Assembly: GCA_964347545.1 (NCBI GenBank)
Contig: CAYFZZ010000084.1
Coordinates: 1 to 40,171, forward strand
From: CS4-C045 sp964347545
GTDB taxonomy: Bacteria; Planctomycetota; Planctomycetia; Pirellulales; UBA7805
Direction: 5' to 3'
Length of the DNA stretch: 40,171 nt
Shown: piece after piece, positions 25,386 through 33,747 of the stretch
Layout of the letters: every line of letters begins with the position of its first letter
Position numbering within the stretch: the stretch's first letter is position 1
The notes under the pieces: model-generated
Told to the model about the DNA's origin: nothing
What the model saw: the letters and a program-made list of their open reading frames with translations, nothing else
The model's database searches: none
Program-made: the position numbers and the translations under genes

Positions 25386-25913
25386 TTAGACGCTGGCCGC
25401 CCCTTCCGGCGCGATCCGCTCGTAGATCCGGAAGCTGAAGTCGAACGGGTTCTTTTCGTCGGCCGCGTGCGGCTGGTCGGCGACCAGCCGCCACTGGCTT
25501 TCCTCGACAGGAGGAAACCAGGTGTCCCCTTCCACGCTGGCGTGGACCTGGGTGATGTACAACCGGTCTGCCCGGGGCAGGGCCTCGGCATAGATGGACG
25601 ATCCGCCAATCACAAACACCTGCGGCTCGCCCCGGCACAGCGCCAGGGCTTCGTCCAGACCCGCGACGACTTCCACCCCCTCGGCCCGAAACTTTCGGTT
25701 GCGGCTGATCACGATCGAGCGTCGTTGGGGGAGCGGTCGGCCGATCGACTCGTAGGTCTTGCGGCCCATGATGATCGCATGGCCGGTGGTCAGCTGGCGG
25801 AACCGCCGCAGGTCGGCCGAGAGGTGCCAGGGCAGGGTGCCGCCACGGCCGATGACCCGGTTGGCAGCCATGGCCACGATGATCGCCACCGCCGGTTGCC
25901 GCGGATCGTGCAT
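25386..25913 (-). CDS. folA: Dihydrofolate reductase
   Basis: The 175-residue enzyme reduces dihydrofolate to tetrahydrofolate with NADPH. It has AIIVAMAANRVIGRGGTLPW (substrate and cofactor loop), HLSADLRRFRQLT, IIMGRKTYESIGRPLP (NADPH-binding), VFVIGGSSIYAEALP and ITQVHASVEGDTWFP, all in the expected order and at usual length. It is transcribed from the same strand as thyA, 55 bases downstream of it, so the pair can couple dTMP synthesis with regeneration of tetrahydrofolate. Confidence 0.95.
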   Translation of the reverse strand: MHDPRQPAVAIIVAMAANRVIGRGGTLPWHLSADLRRFRQLTTGHAIIMGRKTYESIGRPLPQRRSIVISRNRKFRAEGVEVVAGLDEALALCRGEPQVFVIGGSSIYAEALPRADRLYITQVHASVEGDTWFPPVEESQWRLVADQPHAADEKNPFDFSFRIYERIAPEGAASV

Positions 25914-25968
25914 GGGGCCCCCTGATGACTGTCTGTGAAGTGCCGGCCGTCAGCCCTCCTGGCCAGGA

Positions 25969-26763
25969 CTAGACGCTGACCGGGGCTTTGATGTGCGGAT
26001 GGGGATCGTAATCGATCAACCGGAAGTCTTCAAAGGTAAAGTCGAAGATGGAGTGCACGTCCGGATTGAGTTCCAGGGTGGGCAGCGGCCGCGGCTGGCG
26101 CGACAGCTGCAGGCGGGCTTCGGCCAGGTGGTTGTTGTAAAGATGAGCATCGCCGAAGGTGTGAATGAATTCACCGGCGGCCAGACCGGTCACTTGAGCA
26201 ACCATCATGGTCAAGAGGGCATAGGAAGCGATGTTAAAGGGGACGCCCAGAAACACATCCGCACTTCGCTGGTACAGCTGGCAAGACAGCCGGCCTTCGG
26301 CCACGTAAAACTGGAAGATCATGTGACAGGGGGCCAAAGCCATTTGGGGCAGGTCGGCCACGTTCCAGGCGCTGACGATCAACCGCCGCGAATCGGGATT
26401 GCTGCGGATCTGCTGGACCAGCTCTTCGATCTGATCGATGTGGCGCCCGTCCGGGGCGGGCCAGCTGCGCCATTGATACCCGTAGATCGGCCCCAATTCG
26501 CCCGCGGCGTCCGCCCATTCGTCCCAAATCGTGACCTTGTTCTGGCGGAGGTACTGCACGTTGGTCTCGCCGCGGAGGAACCACAGCAGCTCGTGAATGA
26601 TCGAACGCGTGTGCAGCTTCTTGGTTGTCAGCAGCGGGAAACCGGCGGCCAGGTCAAACCGCATCTGGTAGCCGAAAATGCTGAGCGTCCCGGTGCCCGT
26701 CCGGTCCTCCTTGGGCACCCCGTGGTCCAACACGTGCTGCATCAGTGCGAGGTACTGGCGCAT
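25969..26763 (-). CDS. thyA: Thymidylate synthase
   Basis: The 264-residue enzyme makes dTMP from dUMP with methylene-tetrahydrofolate. It carries EDRTGTGTLSIFGYQMRFDL, the catalytic Cys in LAPCHMIFQFYV, the QRSADVFLGVPFNIASYALL motif and HTFGDAHLYNNH, and its length equals E. coli ThyA. It begins one base after the stop of the 93-residue gene upstream, and folA follows, so all three appear to form one operon. Confidence 0.96.
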   Translation of the reverse strand: MRQYLALMQHVLDHGVPKEDRTGTGTLSIFGYQMRFDLAAGFPLLTTKKLHTRSIIHELLWFLRGETNVQYLRQNKVTIWDEWADAAGELGPIYGYQWRSWPAPDGRHIDQIEELVQQIRSNPDSRRLIVSAWNVADLPQMALAPCHMIFQFYVAEGRLSCQLYQRSADVFLGVPFNIASYALLTMMVAQVTGLAAGEFIHTFGDAHLYNNHLAEARLQLSRQPRPLPTLELNPDVHSIFDFTFEDFRLIDYDPHPHIKAPVSV

Positions 26764-26764
26764 C

Positions 26765-27046
26765 TTATTTCTTGCCAGGGTCCTGCTCTTGCCGAGCCAT
26801 GCATTCTTCCACCACGCGAGCCAGCACTTCGGGCTTGTCCTGCCTCCGCAAGTGCTCGATCCGTTCCTGTTTCAAACCCAGATTCTCCAGGGCCGCGGCA
26901 ATCCGTTCCCAGACCTTGTCGCGGCGTTTGCCTTCGGCCAGGTAGAGCTCGGTCACCAATTCCCCCAGCCGCTGCAACGCGATGGCGGGGCGGTTCTGGT
27001 AATAGTCCTTGATCACACGCTGCTGATAGGCAGATCGATTTTTCAT
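26765..27046 (-). CDS. Small helical protein in the thyA-folA operon
   Basis: A 93-residue protein of mostly charged helices: MKNRSAYQQRVIKDYYQNRP, ALQRLGELVTELYLAEGKRRDK, then VWERIAAALENLGLKQERIEH and VLARVVEECMARQEQDPGKK. I do not recognise a named family. The N-terminal IKDYYQNRPAIALQRLGELV pattern is of a type seen in small conserved planctomycete proteins. The start at the ATG at 27046 is chosen because the upstream in-frame extension has no homology-like character; the ribosome site is weak. The stop is one base before the thyA ATG, so translation is probably coupled. Confidence 0.7.
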   Translation of the reverse strand: MKNRSAYQQRVIKDYYQNRPAIALQRLGELVTELYLAEGKRRDKVWERIAAALENLGLKQERIEHLRRQDKPEVLARVVEECMARQEQDPGKK

Positions 27047-27168
27047 GGAAAAAACAGGCTGGGCGCCGAGCGGCGGGTGGCTGACAATGCGTCGGCCCAT
27101 AAACGTATTCGATGCGGGGCGCCTCGACAATAGCGGGCTGACCATCGCGGGCTGGCAGACCAGCAGAA

Positions 27169-28776
27169 ATGGACGAACATCGCCAATTCATCGCCGGCTT
27201 GCGCGTGACCACGCTCTGGACAGTGACCAGTCGCCTGCTAGGGATGGTCCGGGACATGGCCACCGCCGCCCTGTTGGGCCTCTCGACCGGGGGGGTCATG
27301 GATGCCTTCGTGATCGCCTTCCGCATCCCCAACCTCTTCCGCCGCCTGTTCGGCGAAGGCGCCCTGGCGGCCAGTTACCTGCCTGTGTTGGCGGAGGAAA
27401 TGGAGCGGGATCGGGGTCGAGCGTGGCAGTTGGCCAGCGTGACCTTTCGCTGGCTGGCGATCGTGCTGGCCGCGCTCGTCGTGGTCGGCGAAATCGGGCT
27501 GGCCCTCTTGTGGCTGATCGCCCCCCACCATCCACGGCTGGGCCTGCTGTTGGGCCTCGCCGCGGTGATGCTGCCCTACCTGTGGTTCATCTGCCTGGCC
27601 GCTCAGGTTTCGGCGACGTTGCAAGCCCTGCACCGTTTCGGGACACCCGCCTTCGTACCCGTCCTGCTGAACGTCGTCTGGATCACAGGCGCCCTGGTGA
27701 TCGCGCCTGTGGCGACCGCCGACAAAGCGAGCCAGGCGTACGTGCTGGCCCTCTGCGTGCTCGTCGGCGGAGTGCTGCAGCTGGTCGTCCAGCTGCCCGT
27801 CCTGCGGAAGCTGGGGTTCCGCTACGATTACCACTGGCCCGCGGTGCGGCAGTCGGTATCCCGCATTCTGGTGACTTTACTACCCATGCTGCTGGGCCTG
27901 GCGGTCACGCAAATCAATACCCTCCTGGACAGCCTCATCGCCTGGATTTTCAGCTCGGCCCAACCAGAAACCCCCATCCGCTGGCTGGGCAGCTCGTGGA
28001 ATTACCCCATGCAGCAGGGTGCCGCGGCGGCGATCTATTACGGGGAACGCCTCTACCAGTTGCCGGTCGGGATCCTGGGGATCGCCGTCGCCACGGTGAT
28101 CTTTCCTCTGCTAAGCCGCCACGCGGCGCGGGGGGACCACCGGCGGATCGGCGCCGACCTGTCGCTGGGCCTGCGGCTGGTGCTGTTTCTGGCCGTGCCG
28201 GCCGCCGCGGGCCTGGTCTTGCTGGCCGAACCCACGGCGCGGTTGTTGTTCGAACGGGGTGAGTTTCGGCCGGAAGATACCGTGCGGACCGCCCGCATGA
28301 TCCGCGCTTACGCGGTGGGCGTTTGGGCCTACTGCGCCTTGCCGGTCCTCGTCCGCGGCTTTTACGCCCTGCAAGACGCCCACACCCCCCTGCGGATCGG
28401 GCTGGGCGTGGTCACTTGCAACCTGGTGCTGAACCTGATCCTCATCTGGCCCCTGGCGGAAGCGGGCCTGGCCCTCTCGACGGCCGCCGCCGCGGCCCTC
28501 CAAGTCTTCTGGCTGGCCGCCGCCTTCGCGCATCAGAAAAGCGGTCTGGAGGGGAGGGCCATCGCCGCCACCTTGTGGCGCAGCGTCGCCGCCTCGGCCG
28601 CCATGTTCGCTGCGGGAATCCTCGTGCAGGGGTGGCTGACTCCCGGGGCGGCGTTGGCCCAGCGGATCGTCGCCGTCGTGGCCCCGCTGCTGGTTTGCCT
28701 GGCGGTCTACCTGACCGTCTACCGGCTGCTGGGGGGGAGCGAATGGCGGCTGCTCGCTTCGCGCAAGCCGGCGTGA
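27169..28776 (+). CDS. murJ: Lipid II flippase MurJ
   Basis: The 535-residue membrane protein has about 14 predicted helices and the MurJ/MviN opening: TTLWTVTSRLLGMVRDMATA, then GGVMDAFVIAFRIPNLFRRL and FGEGALAASYLPVLAEE. Later marks are YYGERLYQLPVGILGIAVATVIFP and LFERGEFRPEDT. It moves lipid-linked peptidoglycan precursor across the inner membrane. Its presence supports a peptidoglycan-making planctomycete. It starts 122 bases from the divergent small helical gene. After it come 260 C-rich bases without a gene. Confidence 0.95.
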   Translation: MDEHRQFIAGLRVTTLWTVTSRLLGMVRDMATAALLGLSTGGVMDAFVIAFRIPNLFRRLFGEGALAASYLPVLAEEMERDRGRAWQLASVTFRWLAIVLAALVVVGEIGLALLWLIAPHHPRLGLLLGLAAVMLPYLWFICLAAQVSATLQALHRFGTPAFVPVLLNVVWITGALVIAPVATADKASQAYVLALCVLVGGVLQLVVQLPVLRKLGFRYDYHWPAVRQSVSRILVTLLPMLLGLAVTQINTLLDSLIAWIFSSAQPETPIRWLGSSWNYPMQQGAAAAIYYGERLYQLPVGILGIAVATVIFPLLSRHAARGDHRRIGADLSLGLRLVLFLAVPAAAGLVLLAEPTARLLFERGEFRPEDTVRTARMIRAYAVGVWAYCALPVLVRGFYALQDAHTPLRIGLGVVTCNLVLNLILIWPLAEAGLALSTAAAAALQVFWLAAAFAHQKSGLEGRAIAATLWRSVAASAAMFAAGILVQGWLTPGAALAQRIVAVVAPLLVCLAVYLTVYRLLGGSEWRLLASRKPA

Positions 28777-29036
28777 ACCGGCGCGCCCCCCGCAAGCCAT
28801 CCCGGCTCGGCCCTCCACCAACCGCCTCCGCCACCCGCGTTCCCCCGCCCGCGCTCCGCCGCCCGCCTTCCGCCCCCCGCGCTCCACCCCCCGCCCCGCC
28901 GATCAAGCTGCGACAGCCCGGCGCGTGGGGTGGGGTGGGCGGCCGAGCTGCCTTTGCAGGAGACACGCCATCGGCTAAAGTGTGTCAAACCTGCACCGGC
29001 TTGTTTCTCCTCTTCTGGCCCGACCCAATCAGCACC

Positions 29037-29444
29037 ATGCCGACGGTAACTTTCACCAACGAAAAGAAACAGATCGAGGTGCCGGAAGGCACGGACTTGC
29101 GCAGCGCCGCCCAGAAGGCCGGCGTGAATGTCTATGACGGGCTGAACGGTTTTGGCGCCAAGCTCAACGCCCTGGTCAATTGCCACGGCTTGGGGATGTG
29201 CCACACCTGCCGCGTGACGATCACCAAGGGGAAGGAGAACGTCAGCCCCTTGACGGTCCGGGAGAAAATTGGATTTCACGTCCCGATTCCGCCGCCCCCC
29301 TTGCCCAACCCGGTACCGGCCTGCCTCTACTACATCGGGCACGAAGACACGTTGCGGCTGGCCTGCATGACCAAAGTCTATGGGGATGTGGAAGTCGAAA
29401 CGGGTCCCAAGCTGGACCTGTTTGGCGAGAATTTCTTCAGCTAG
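29037..29444 (+). CDS. [2Fe-2S] ferredoxin-like protein
   Basis: This 135-residue protein has a ubiquitin-like ferredoxin fold signature: PTVTFTNEKKQIEVPEGTDL, then C49-x5-C55-x2-C58 (VNCHGLGMCHTC) and a final Cys110 in RLACMTKVYGDVEVET. These are the four ligands of a plant/adrenodoxin-type [2Fe-2S] cluster. Between them lies a longer insertion with a Pro run (VPIPPPPLPNPVPACLYYIG) not found in standard ferredoxins. No ribosome site is evident before the ATG at 29037. It precedes the P-II gene by 126 bases. Its redox partner is unknown. Confidence 0.85.
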   Translation: MPTVTFTNEKKQIEVPEGTDLRSAAQKAGVNVYDGLNGFGAKLNALVNCHGLGMCHTCRVTITKGKENVSPLTVREKIGFHVPIPPPPLPNPVPACLYYIGHEDTLRLACMTKVYGDVEVETGPKLDLFGENFFS

Positions 29445-29570
29445 CTCGTCCGGTGGACCTGGCTGTGCTGGCTCGGTCGTTGTTGTAAACTAAGGACGTC
29501 CCCCTGTCCCCGGCGTCCGTCTTGCTCAGGCACCTGCGCCGGCCCGCGCTCCTTTCCGCTGGCCCTGGTC

Positions 29571-29969
29571 GTGAAACAGATCATCGCTGTCGTCAAACCG
29601 TATCTCGTGGAAAAAGTCCTGGAGGCGCTCCGCCTGGCGCCGCTGGAGGCTTGCACGGTACGCGAAGTGAAGGGGTACGGTCGGCAGAAGAGCTACCTGG
29701 ACCAGTACCGCGGCAGCGAGTACTCGCTGGCCTTTCTCCCCAAGGTAGAAATCACGCTGTGGGTCGATGACACGCGGACCGACGAAATCGTACGAAAGAT
29801 CGTCGAGGTGGCCCGGACCGGGCGGATGGGGGACGGCAAGATCATGGTCCTGCCGGTCGAAAGTTGCGACGCCAGGATCGCTCACGCCACAGGGGAAACA
29901 GGGGAAAAAGGAACAGGGGAAACAGGACAGGCATCACCGGGGGCAAACGGGGGCAAGGGGCGAGCATGA
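29571..29969 (+). CDS. P-II family nitrogen regulatory protein
   Basis: The 132-residue protein keeps the P-II order: MKQIIAVVKPYLVEKVLEAL, VREVKGYGRQKSYLDQYRGS, Tyr51 (the uridylylation site), FLPKVEITLWVDD, and the B-loop TGRMGDGKIMVLPVES. P-II trimers sense 2-oxoglutarate and ATP/ADP. The T-loop is slightly unusual (SYLDQ where GHTEL is common). After residue 108 a Gly/Thr/Glu-rich tail (GETGEKGTGETG) extends it by about 20 residues. The start is a GTG. No ammonium transporter or glutamine synthetase gene is adjacent. Its TGA overlaps the next ATG (ATGA). Confidence 0.9.
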   Translation: MKQIIAVVKPYLVEKVLEALRLAPLEACTVREVKGYGRQKSYLDQYRGSEYSLAFLPKVEITLWVDDTRTDEIVRKIVEVARTGRMGDGKIMVLPVESCDARIAHATGETGEKGTGETGQASPGANGGKGRA

Positions 29970-30448
29970 CTGGCGAGGGGGTGATTTTGCGGGTGGAGGG
30001 GGACGTGCAATCCCCCCGCGACCTGACGCGGCACGATCTGGCGGCCATCCCGGCCCGTTTTCAGATCGCCGATGTCAGCCAGATCGACCCGGCAAGGCAA
30101 GGCCGCGCCGTGAGGCTGGCCGGCGTGTTGGACCTGGTCCAACCCCACCCCGCGGTACGCTACCTCACCCTCCACGCCTCGCGCGATGATTTTCACGCCA
30201 GCCTTCCCCTGGATCAGGTCCAGCAACGAGGGATGTTCATCTACGAACGGGCTGGCCAGCCGCTGGACGACTCGGCCGGCGGCCCGCTGCGGTTCACCAT
30301 TGAAGACTTCGCCAGTTGTCAGCACGGCGAGATCGACGAATGCGCGAATGTGAAATTCGTGGACCGTATCGAGCTGTCGGTAGATCGAGGTTTGGATACT
30401 CGTCCCAGCGACGAAGACGAACACGAGGCCTTGCATCGCCGTCCGTAG
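29966..30448 (+). CDS. Molybdopterin-oxidoreductase-fold (sulfite oxidase-like) domain protein
   Basis: This 160-residue protein looks like a small single-domain member of the sulfite-oxidase Moco fold: VILRVEGDVQSPRDLTRHDL at the start, VRLAGVLDLVQPHPAVRYLT, LPLDQVQQRGMFIYERAGQP and GGPLRFTIEDF, then NVKFVDRIELS at the end. The substrate-like Cys that binds Mo in true sulfite oxidases is not evident, so it may not carry the cofactor. The ATG overlaps the P-II stop (ATGA), so the two are translationally coupled. What links the two functions is unknown. Confidence 0.75.
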   Translation: MTGEGVILRVEGDVQSPRDLTRHDLAAIPARFQIADVSQIDPARQGRAVRLAGVLDLVQPHPAVRYLTLHASRDDFHASLPLDQVQQRGMFIYERAGQPLDDSAGGPLRFTIEDFASCQHGEIDECANVKFVDRIELSVDRGLDTRPSDEDEHEALHRRP

Positions 30449-30471
30449 GGGGGCGGGAGAGCGGGGGACGG

Positions 30472-30503
30472 CCCCACCCGTTCCGGCCGGTGGGGATTTC
30501 TTC
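30472..30503 (+). terminator. Hairpin terminator after the P-II/Moco-fold pair
   Basis: CCCCACC (30472-30478) pairs with GGTGGGG (30489-30495) around a 10-base loop and is followed by ATTTCTTC. It lies 24 bases after the stop and just before the converging lysA stop. Confidence 0.6.
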
Positions 30504-30527
30504 CCGGCATCCTCTGCCTCTCCCCGC

Positions 30528-31802
30528 TCACTCCGCCGGCGGGATCCGCTCGCCCGCAACCAGCTCGGCGAACGTCTGGCGGCGGCGGATCAGCTGCGTC
30601 TGGCCGTTGACAATCAACAGTTCGGGGGCCAACGGCTTGGAGTTGTAGTTGGAGGCCATCACCGCCCCATAAGCGCCCGCCACGCCGATGACCAGGTAAT
30701 CGCCAACCTCAGCTTCCGGCAAGGACCGGCTGCGGACAAAACCCCCTTCGGCCTGGGTGAAGATGTCGCCCGACTCGCAGAGCGGCCCGCCGACCACCAC
30801 CTCCTGCGGGGCACGCTCGGTCGCCCCGTCTGCCGGTGCCAGCGCCATGGGGTGATAGGCCCCGTAGAGGATGGGTCGCGCCAAGTCGTTAAAGCCGGCA
30901 TCGACCAGATAGAAGAGGTTGCCGCCCATCCGCTTGATCGCGCGAATCTCGCTGATCAAATACCCCGCCTCAGCCGTCAGGTAACGCCCCGGCTCGATCT
31001 CCAACGTCAGCGGGTGGCCCAGGCGTTCCTCCAACCGCTGGCGGGTGGCGTTCCACAATTGGAAATAAGCATCCAGATCGACGTAAGCTTCGCCCTCCTG
31101 ATAGGGTACCGGTAAGCCGCCACCGGCGCTAATCGAGCTCAGCGGCGGACCGACCTGCTGAGCAGCCTCTTCCATGGCAGCACAGACCTGGGAAAGGTGC
31201 TGCAAATCGGTCCCCGACCCGATGTGCATGTGCAAGCCGGTGACCTTCAACCCGTACGACGCCGCTCGCCCGAGGCAGTCTCCCAACTGCTCGTGCCAAA
31301 TCCCATGCTTGGATTGAGCTCCACCTGTGTTGGTCTTCTGACTGTGTCCGTGACCAAAGCCAGGATTAATCCGCAGGGAGATTTCTCCCTCTCCACAGCA
31401 TTGGCCCAGTTGGTCGATCATGTCGGGGGAACCACAGTTGACGTGCACCCGCTGGTCCCGCACCAGTTCCAGCGACTGGCGGTCAAAGATATCCGCCGTG
31501 TACACGATCGGTGGCGGCTGGCCCTCGGTCCCATAGCCGGCCGCCAGGGCCCGGCGAATCTCCCAGGCGCTGACCGCGTCCACCAGGGCGCCGTGTCGGC
31601 GGCAGAGGTCGAGAATCGCCAGGTTGCTGCATGCCTTTTGGGCAAATCGCACCACATCAAAGGCAGCCAGATCTTCAATCCGCTCGACAATCTTCGCCGC
31701 GTCGTAGACGTAAGCCGGAGTGCCGACTTCGGCGACAAGGTCGGCCACGGCCAGGCCGGCAATCTGGGATAGGATGGGGGGGAAGCGGGGAGTGATGGGC
31801 AT
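30528..31802 (-). CDS. lysA: Diaminopimelate decarboxylase
   Basis: The 424-residue PLP enzyme makes L-lysine from meso-diaminopimelate. The PLP lysine lies in VVRFAQKACSNLAIL. Other marks are VDAVSAWEIRRALAAGY, HMHIGSGTDL (active-site His), SISAGGGLPVPY (phosphate-binding Gly run), LEIEPGRYLTAEAGYLI, and GGPLCESGDIFT with the substrate-site Cys-Glu. All are in the usual order and the length is normal. It is the end of the meso-DAP/lysine pathway; with murJ nearby this supports a DAP-type peptidoglycan. It is monocistronic as far as seen here. Confidence 0.95.
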   Translation of the reverse strand: MPITPRFPPILSQIAGLAVADLVAEVGTPAYVYDAAKIVERIEDLAAFDVVRFAQKACSNLAILDLCRRHGALVDAVSAWEIRRALAAGYGTEGQPPPIVYTADIFDRQSLELVRDQRVHVNCGSPDMIDQLGQCCGEGEISLRINPGFGHGHSQKTNTGGAQSKHGIWHEQLGDCLGRAASYGLKVTGLHMHIGSGTDLQHLSQVCAAMEEAAQQVGPPLSSISAGGGLPVPYQEGEAYVDLDAYFQLWNATRQRLEERLGHPLTLEIEPGRYLTAEAGYLISEIRAIKRMGGNLFYLVDAGFNDLARPILYGAYHPMALAPADGATERAPQEVVVGGPLCESGDIFTQAEGGFVRSRSLPEAEVGDYLVIGVAGAYGAVMASNYNSKPLAPELLIVNGQTQLIRRRQTFAELVAGERIPPAE

Positions 31803-32305
31803 CGGTCCAGGTCACAGGTACCGGTCGGGCCGCCGGGGGCCGGCGGCCCGGCGCTTGCAGCCGAGTCCCCCATCATAGGCTGCCGGACGGGGCTTGCAAA
31901 CGCACCGGGCCCGCGGCCCAGCGGCAGCCACCGGCCCCCGGCCGGCCGGCCCACCCACCGCCCCCTCTTCTCGGTGATTCGTCACTCTTTACCGACCCAT
32001 GTCGCGCGGAGTAAAATGGCGGGCTCGCTGACCGCGGCCTGACCGCCCCGAAAAAGCGGAGCTGCGTGGTCGCTCGGGCCGGCTCGCCGCCACCGGCCGC
32101 CTTCCAGGCTGGCTGGGGTGGGTTGGTCAAAACCTTTCCTTTTTATGCGACGCGCCGATTACCAGGTCTTTTTCCGCGTTTGTACAAGGACCCTCTGGCG
32201 GTTAGAATGGTCGATTTTGCGGGCAACGCTGGTCCGCGGCGCTGAAAAAATCGCCCCCCTTGCTGGCCCGCCGCAGTTGCTTGGCATGAGATAGGAGGCG
32301 CTTGA
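31803..32305. other. Gene-free divergent region between lysA and hpf
   Basis: About 500 bases without a credible gene on either strand. The first 230 bases are very GC-rich. The part nearest hpf is AT-richer and holds a possible promoter and the GGAGG site used by hpf. No RNA gene or terminator could be recognised. Confidence 0.5.
32180..32208 (+). promoter_or_regulatory. Possible promoter for the hpf-PTS operon
   Basis: TAGAAT (32203-32208) is preceded at 17 bases by TTGTAC (32180-32185), three of six matches to the -35 consensus. It lies 98 bases before the hpf GTG. A sigma-54 -24/-12 pair (GG and GC at 10-base spacing) was looked for, since such loci are often RpoN-linked, and none stood out. 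Confidence 0.4.
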
Positions 32306-32680
32306 GTGCAGATCAGCATCTCGGTTCGACATGGAAACTTGAGTGAGGCGAGCCAGCGGAAGATTACCGAAAAGGTCGAAAAGCTGTCTCGAATCTTTGA
32401 ACGCTTGACCGCGATTGACATCACAATCGATTTGGAGCGGGAAGAAACGCCGTCGGTCGATTTACGGGTATCTGCCGAGCACAAGCATGACTTTGTGGCT
32501 ACCGACCGCAGTGCCCACTTGATGGGTTCGGTCGATACGGTGATCCATCGAATGGAGCAGCAGCTGCGGAAGTACAAGGAGAAAATCCAGAGTCGCCACC
32601 GCAATAGCTCGGCGCGAAACGTCGAGATATCCGCTGGTAGCGAGGATGTTGAAGATTACGAATACGAAGACGAGCCGTGA
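32306..32680 (+). CDS. hpf: Ribosome hibernation promoting factor (HPF/RaiA family)
   Basis: The 124-residue protein matches the short HPF/RaiA domain: MQISISVRHGNLSEASQRKI, EKVEKLSRIFERL, ITIDLEREE, VDLRVSAEHKHDFVATD and MGSVDTVIHRMEQQLRKYKEKI. It binds the decoding region of idle ribosomes. The tail is acidic (GSEDVEDYEYEDEP), and the long-form C-terminal dimerisation domain is absent. It starts with GTG behind ATAGGAGG. EIIA follows 77 bases later, the same arrangement as the rpoN-hpf-ptsN cluster of proteobacteria but without rpoN. Confidence 0.92.
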   Translation: MQISISVRHGNLSEASQRKITEKVEKLSRIFERLTAIDITIDLEREETPSVDLRVSAEHKHDFVATDRSAHLMGSVDTVIHRMEQQLRKYKEKIQSRHRNSSARNVEISAGSEDVEDYEYEDEP

Positions 32681-32757
32681 GAGGATCGGCGGGCGGCTGG
32701 GAGCGCGGCACCTGCGAGCGACCTTGGCTTGAGGCCTGAATACAAGGAACAACCGGA

Positions 32758-33234
32758 ATGAAGTTTGCTGATTTTGTTTGTCATGAGGCAATCCGCCCCG
32801 ATTTGAAGGCGCAATCCAAGGACGAGGTGATACGCGAAATCGCGGGCGCTCTGGCCGAAGTCGGCAAGATCGCTGAGGAGGAACTGGATAGTATCGTCAA
32901 GGCGATCATGAAACGGGAAGAGCTGGGCAGTACGGGGATTGGCCGAGGGGTGGCCGTGCCGCACACCAAACACCCCAGTGTCAGCCAGCTGGTCGGCACC
33001 GTGGGAGTCAGCCATGAAGGGCTGGACTTCAAGAGCCTCGACGGCGAAAAGGTCCAGTTGTTCTTCCTCCTGATTTCGCCCCCCGATCGGCCCGGCGATC
33101 ACCTGCGGGCCCTGGAAAATATCTCCCGCCAGTTGCGCGACGATACCTTCTGCCGGTTCCTCAAGCAGGCGAAAACCATGGAAGAAATCACGCAGCTCTT
33201 GGAAGAAGCCGATAACAACCAGTTTTCATCGTAA
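32758..33234 (+). CDS. PTS EIIA domain protein (EIIA-Ntr/fructose type)
   Basis: The 158-residue protein has the EIIA-fructose/Ntr fold: DEVIREIAGALAEVGKI, the STGIGRGVAVPHTKH motif with His69 as the phosphate acceptor, VQLFFLLISPPDRPGDHL and a C-terminal helix (MEEITQLLEEA). It would take phosphate from the HPr encoded next door. No EIIB or EIIC permease is present, so it is more likely regulatory than a sugar importer. It lies in the order hpf, EIIA, HPr, EI, all on the plus strand. Confidence 0.9.
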   Translation: MKFADFVCHEAIRPDLKAQSKDEVIREIAGALAEVGKIAEEELDSIVKAIMKREELGSTGIGRGVAVPHTKHPSVSQLVGTVGVSHEGLDFKSLDGEKVQLFFLLISPPDRPGDHLRALENISRQLRDDTFCRFLKQAKTMEEITQLLEEADNNQFSS

Positions 33235-33250
33235 ACGCGACTCTACCGTT

Positions 33251-33571
33251 ATGTTGGTAGGCCGAGACAGTCTGATGGGCGAAATGATTGCCAGACGCCG
33301 CGTCACGGTAAACAACCCGCAAGGGTTGCACCTCCGGCCCGGTGAACTGTTCGTCCGGCTCGCCGGCCAATTCGAATCACAAATCGAGGTTATTTGTGGT
33401 GATCGCCGTGTGGACGGAAAAAGTTTGATCGACCTCTGCACGCTGGGAGCCACGCAAGGTATGGAATTGGAAATCGAGGCCAACGGTCCTGATGCCGAAG
33501 CCGCCCTGGAAGCCTTGGCGGAACTTGTCCAACAAGCATCCGTCGATGACATGAATGCTGGGCAAGAGTGA
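33251..33571 (+). CDS. HPr family phosphocarrier
   Basis: This protein (106 residues from the ATG at 33251) carries the phosphorylated His in NPQGLHLRPGELFV and the regulatory-site region in DGKSLIDLCTLGA, where the Ser resembles Ser46 of HPr. The end (DAEAALEALAELVQQ) is the last helix. An internal ATG at 33275 would give 98 residues and fits the family length (about 88) better; neither start has a clear ribosome site. It passes phosphate from EI to EIIA. The retained Ser leaves open control by an HPr kinase, not seen in the window. Confidence 0.9.
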   Translation: MLVGRDSLMGEMIARRRVTVNNPQGLHLRPGELFVRLAGQFESQIEVICGDRRVDGKSLIDLCTLGATQGMELEIEANGPDAEAALEALAELVQQASVDDMNAGQE

Positions 33572-33747
33572 GCGGCCGACGAGCAGTGCGCGGGTGGTGA
33601 TGAAAAACCAAGCGACCCGTCGACCCCCAAGACGCTCGGCACAGGACACGTCCGACGCAGCCGGTGGCCACCAGTTCGGTCCCCCTCGGGGATGACCGAG
33701 CCGCGGTGGCCACACCCGGCCCGCGGGCTGGACCTCAACAGTATCTG

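Noticed and set aside
28777..29036. A coding extension or small gene between murJ and the ferredoxin
   Set aside because: The stretch is C-rich low complexity; the in-frame extension upstream of the ferredoxin ATG is Pro/Arg/Ala-rich and carries no motif.
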